This document shows positions 32,771 through 35,141 of a DNA stretch of 35,141 nt, one piece after another. A model generated the notes under the pieces. The model did not search any database and was not told the origin of the DNA. It saw only the letters and a list, made by a program, of their open reading frames with translations. A program made the position numbers and the translations under genes. Within the stretch, counting starts at the first letter, position 1, and every line of letters begins with the position of its first letter. The stretch is from Rhodocyclaceae bacterium. GTDB taxonomy: Bacteria; Pseudomonadota; Gammaproteobacteria; Burkholderiales; Rhodocyclaceae. Where the stretch lies: the NCBI GenBank assembly GCA_024709955.1, contig JANJVS010000097.1, positions 1-35,141 on the forward strand. The letters run 5' to 3'.

Positions 32771-35141
32771 ATGTTGCGCTGGATTCTCCTGCCGATCGCC
32801 CTCGCCGTCGGCGCCCTGACTGCCGCCATCGCCCTGCTGGGCATCGTCGTGGTGCTCGCCTACCCGCGACTGCCCTCCCTGGAAGCCCTGACGGATTACC
32901 ACCCCAAGATCCCCCTGCGCATCTACACCGCCGATGGGCACCTGATCGGCGAGTTCGGCGAGGAGCGGCGCCACTTCGTGCGCATCCAGGACGTGCCGGA
33001 ATCCATGAAGCAGGCGATCCTCGCCGCCGAGGACGAACGCTTCTACCAGCACCCCGGCATCGACACCATGGGCGTGCTGCGCGCCGCCTACGCCAACTTC
33101 GTCGGCGGCGGCAAGCGCCAGGGCGCCTCCACCATCACCATGCAGGTGGCGCGCAACTTCTTCCTCTCCTCGGAAAAGACGCTCACGCGCAAGCTATACG
33201 AGGCGCTGCTCGCCTTCAAGATCGAGAGCAGCCTGAGCAAGGACGAGATCCTGCAGCTCTATATCAACCAGATCTACCTCGGCCAGCGCGCCTACGGCTT
33301 CGCCGCCGCCGCGCGCATCTATTTCGGCAAGGAGCTCAAGGAGCTCGACATCGCGGAAACCGCCATGCTGGCCGGACTGCCCAAGGCGCCCTCGGCCTAC
33401 AACCCCGTCGCCAACCCAAAGCGCGCGCGCCTGCGCCAGCAGTATGTGCTGCGCCGCATGCAGCAGCTGGGCTTCATCGACGAGGCCGGCTTCGCGAAGG
33501 CCCGCGACCAGCAGCTGCACGTACGGCGCCAAGTGGACAACTTCGCCGTCAAGGCGGACTACGCGGCCGAGATGGCGCGCCAGATCGCCGTGGATGCCTT
33601 CCCCGAAGAAGCCTATGTCGCAGGCATCAAGGTCGTCACGACCATCACCCGCAAGGAGCAGGAGGCCGCCTACCGCAGCCTGCGCCAGGCGGTGCTCGAT
33701 TACGACCGGCGCCACGGCTACCGCGGCGCCGAGGCCTACGTGGACATGAAGGAGATCACGCGCGACGACGACGAGCGGCTCGACGACCTGCTCGACGACT
33801 TCGAGGACGCCGACGACCTGCGCCTCGCCCTGGTGCTGGAAGCCGGCCCGGCCAAGCTGCGCGCCTACCTCGCCGGTGGCGAGATCGTCACTGTCGATGG
33901 TCCGGGACTCAAGTTCGCGTCGCGCATGCTCGACGACAAGGCGCCGGCCAACAAGCGGCTGCGGCGCGGGGCGATCATCCGCCTCAACCAGGACAAGAAG
34001 GGGCTGTGGCAGGTCACCCAGTGGCCGGAAGTCGAGGCTGCCTTCGTCGCCGCCAGTCCCGCCGACGGTGCCGTGCGCGCCCTGGTCGGCGGCTTCGACT
34101 TCAACCGCAACAAGTTCAACCATGTCACCCAGGCCTGGCGCCAGCCCGGTTCGAGCATGAAGCCCTTCATCTATTCGGCGGCGCTGGAAAAAGGCTTCAC
34201 GCCGCTCTCCGTCCTGCCCGACGAACCGATCTCGGTGTCGGCCGAGGAAACCGGCAGCCAGGCCTGGGAGCCGAAGAACTACGACGGCAAGTACGAGGGG
34301 CCGATGACCCTGCGCACTGCCCTGGCGAAATCCAAGAACATGGTCTCGATCCGCCTGATCCGCGCGATCGACCCGCATTACGCCCAGGACTACGCCAGCC
34401 GCTTCGGCTACGACGCCGACAAGAACCCCCCCTATCTGACGCTCGCCCTCGGCGCCGGCGCGGTGACGCCCTGGCAGCACCTGGCCGGCTACGCGGTGTT
34501 CGCCAACGGCGGCTACAAGGTCGAACCCTTCGTCGTCAAGCAGATCCTCGACGCCCAGAACAAGGTGCTCGCCGAGACCAGGCCCGGGCTGGCCGGCGAC
34601 GAGAGCCTGCGCATCATCGACGCCCGCAACGCCTGGGTGATGGACAGCATGATGCGGGACGTGGTGCGGCGCGGCACCGCGACGCGCGCCGCCACGGCCC
34701 TCAAGCGCGCCGACCTGGCCGGCAAGACCGGCACGACAAACGATTACGTGGATGCCTGGTTCTGCGGCTACCAGCCGGCCATGGTCGGCGTCGCCTGGAT
34801 CGGCTTCGACCAGCCCAAGCGGCTGGGCAACGGCGAGACCGGCGGCTCGGCGGCACTGCCGATCTGGATCGGCTACATGGAAACCGCGCTCAAGGAGATA
34901 CCGGAAATGCACCGCGACCTGCCGAGCGGCCTGATCCGCGCGGACGGCCGCGATCCGGCCAGCGGCGCCGCCATCAGTGATTACATCTACAGCGAATCCC
35001 TGCCCCCGCCGGAAGCGGACCTCGCCCCCCTCGGCGCCGATCCGACGCGGCAGGAGGCGCCGGCGCCCGTGCACGACGCCCAGCCCCGCCTCATCGCGCC
35101 GGACCGGCGCGTCGCCATGCCGCCGCCGGCTACCAGTCCAG
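32771..35141 (+). CDS. mrcA: Penicillin-binding protein 1A (bifunctional), 3' end beyond the window
   Basis: At least 790 residues of a class A PBP that polymerises and cross-links peptidoglycan at the inner membrane. A short cytoplasmic start and one transmembrane helix (about 5-30) lead to the GT51 glycosyltransferase. Its catalytic Glu87 is in AAEDERFYQHPG, with RQGASTITMQVARN (117-130) also present. An OB-like insert (about 320-410) follows, then the transpeptidase with SSMK (Ser461-Lys464), SKN (521-523) and KTG (652-654). The tail visible to the edge is Pro/Ala-rich. The ATG at 32771 has no clear Shine-Dalgarno sequence. It is divergent from pilM, the usual betaproteobacterial arrangement. 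The reading frame is still open at 35141. Confidence 0.96.
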   Translation, partial: MLRWILLPIALAVGALTAAIALLGIVVVLAYPRLPSLEALTDYHPKIPLRIYTADGHLIGEFGEERRHFVRIQDVPESMKQAILAAEDERFYQHPGIDTMGVLRAAYANFVGGGKRQGASTITMQVARNFFLSSEKTLTRKLYEALLAFKIESSLSKDEILQLYINQIYLGQRAYGFAAAARIYFGKELKELDIAETAMLAGLPKAPSAYNPVANPKRARLRQQYVLRRMQQLGFIDEAGFAKARDQQLHVRRQVDNFAVKADYAAEMARQIAVDAFPEEAYVAGIKVVTTITRKEQEAAYRSLRQAVLDYDRRHGYRGAEAYVDMKEITRDDDERLDDLLDDFEDADDLRLALVLEAGPAKLRAYLAGGEIVTVDGPGLKFASRMLDDKAPANKRLRRGAIIRLNQDKKGLWQVTQWPEVEAAFVAASPADGAVRALVGGFDFNRNKFNHVTQAWRQPGSSMKPFIYSAALEKGFTPLSVLPDEPISVSAEETGSQAWEPKNYDGKYEGPMTLRTALAKSKNMVSIRLIRAIDPHYAQDYASRFGYDADKNPPYLTLALGAGAVTPWQHLAGYAVFANGGYKVEPFVVKQILDAQNKVLAETRPGLAGDESLRIIDARNAWVMDSMMRDVVRRGTATRAATALKRADLAGKTGTTNDYVDAWFCGYQPAMVGVAWIGFDQPKRLGNGETGGSAALPIWIGYMETALKEIPEMHRDLPSGLIRADGRDPASGAAISDYIYSESLPPPEADLAPLGADPTRQEAPAPVHDAQPRLIAPDRRVAMPPPATSP

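Noticed and set aside
33194-35074. A 626-codon open frame on the minus strand
   Set aside because: It is antisense to mrcA, which carries all GT51 and transpeptidase motifs.

Overview
The window is GC-rich (one hand-counted 60-base line inside the EF-G-like gene is 72% GC) and reads as chromosome of a betaproteobacterium, most likely a Rhodocyclales member (Azoarcus/Thauera-like). The reasons are the gene order mrcA | pilMNOPQ ... aroK-aroB-dgt ... gltB-gltD, the type of each protein, and the intergenic stem-loop repeats. This placement is inferred from gene content; no database was searched. No tRNA, rRNA, CRISPR array, insertion sequence or prophage was seen. Almost everything is on the minus strand; only mrcA at the right edge is on the plus strand.

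Region by region, left to right (minus-strand transcription runs right to left). 1-2283: a copper/silver efflux operon with, in order of transcription, a Cys/His-rich small exported protein, CusF, CusC and the start of CusB. 2331-6803: one very large signalling protein, CheB-CheR-PAS-coiled coil-PAS-PAS-GGDEF-EAL. 6995-12311: glmU-glmS, the two UDP-GlcNAc synthesis enzymes, followed by an EF-G-like GTPase. 12423-18639: gltB-gltD, NADPH glutamate synthase. 18804-20144: gdhA, NADP glutamate dehydrogenase. 20266-22797: a protein with a KaiC-like domain fused to a PPDK N-terminal nucleotide-binding domain. 22870-25593: aroK-aroB-dgt. 25681-27399: a lower-GC exported Ig-like repeat protein. 27425-32526: pilM-N-O-P-Q, the type IV pilus alignment and secretin module. 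32771-end: mrcA (PBP1A), truncated by the window edge.

How the genes work together: gdhA and gltBD are the two routes of ammonia assimilation into glutamate, and glmS uses glutamine to make glucosamine-6-P, which glmU turns into UDP-GlcNAc for the peptidoglycan that MrcA polymerises. The pilus genes share four successive 4-bp start/stop overlaps and form one operon.

The most interesting signals are regulatory or positional. (1) A 36-bp dyad over the predicted gdhA start point is built of two NtrC-like sites. (2) An intrinsic terminator lies between the predicted gltB promoter and the gltB start codon. (3) A shared repeat supplies the ribosome-binding site of both glmS and gltD. (4) A low-GC exported repeat protein with its own terminator sits between pilQ and aroK. 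(5) The EF-G-like protein has Tyr in place of the catalytic His. (6) CusF has Met in place of the usual metal-capping Trp. No wholly new multi-gene system is evident; most of the window is conserved housekeeping.
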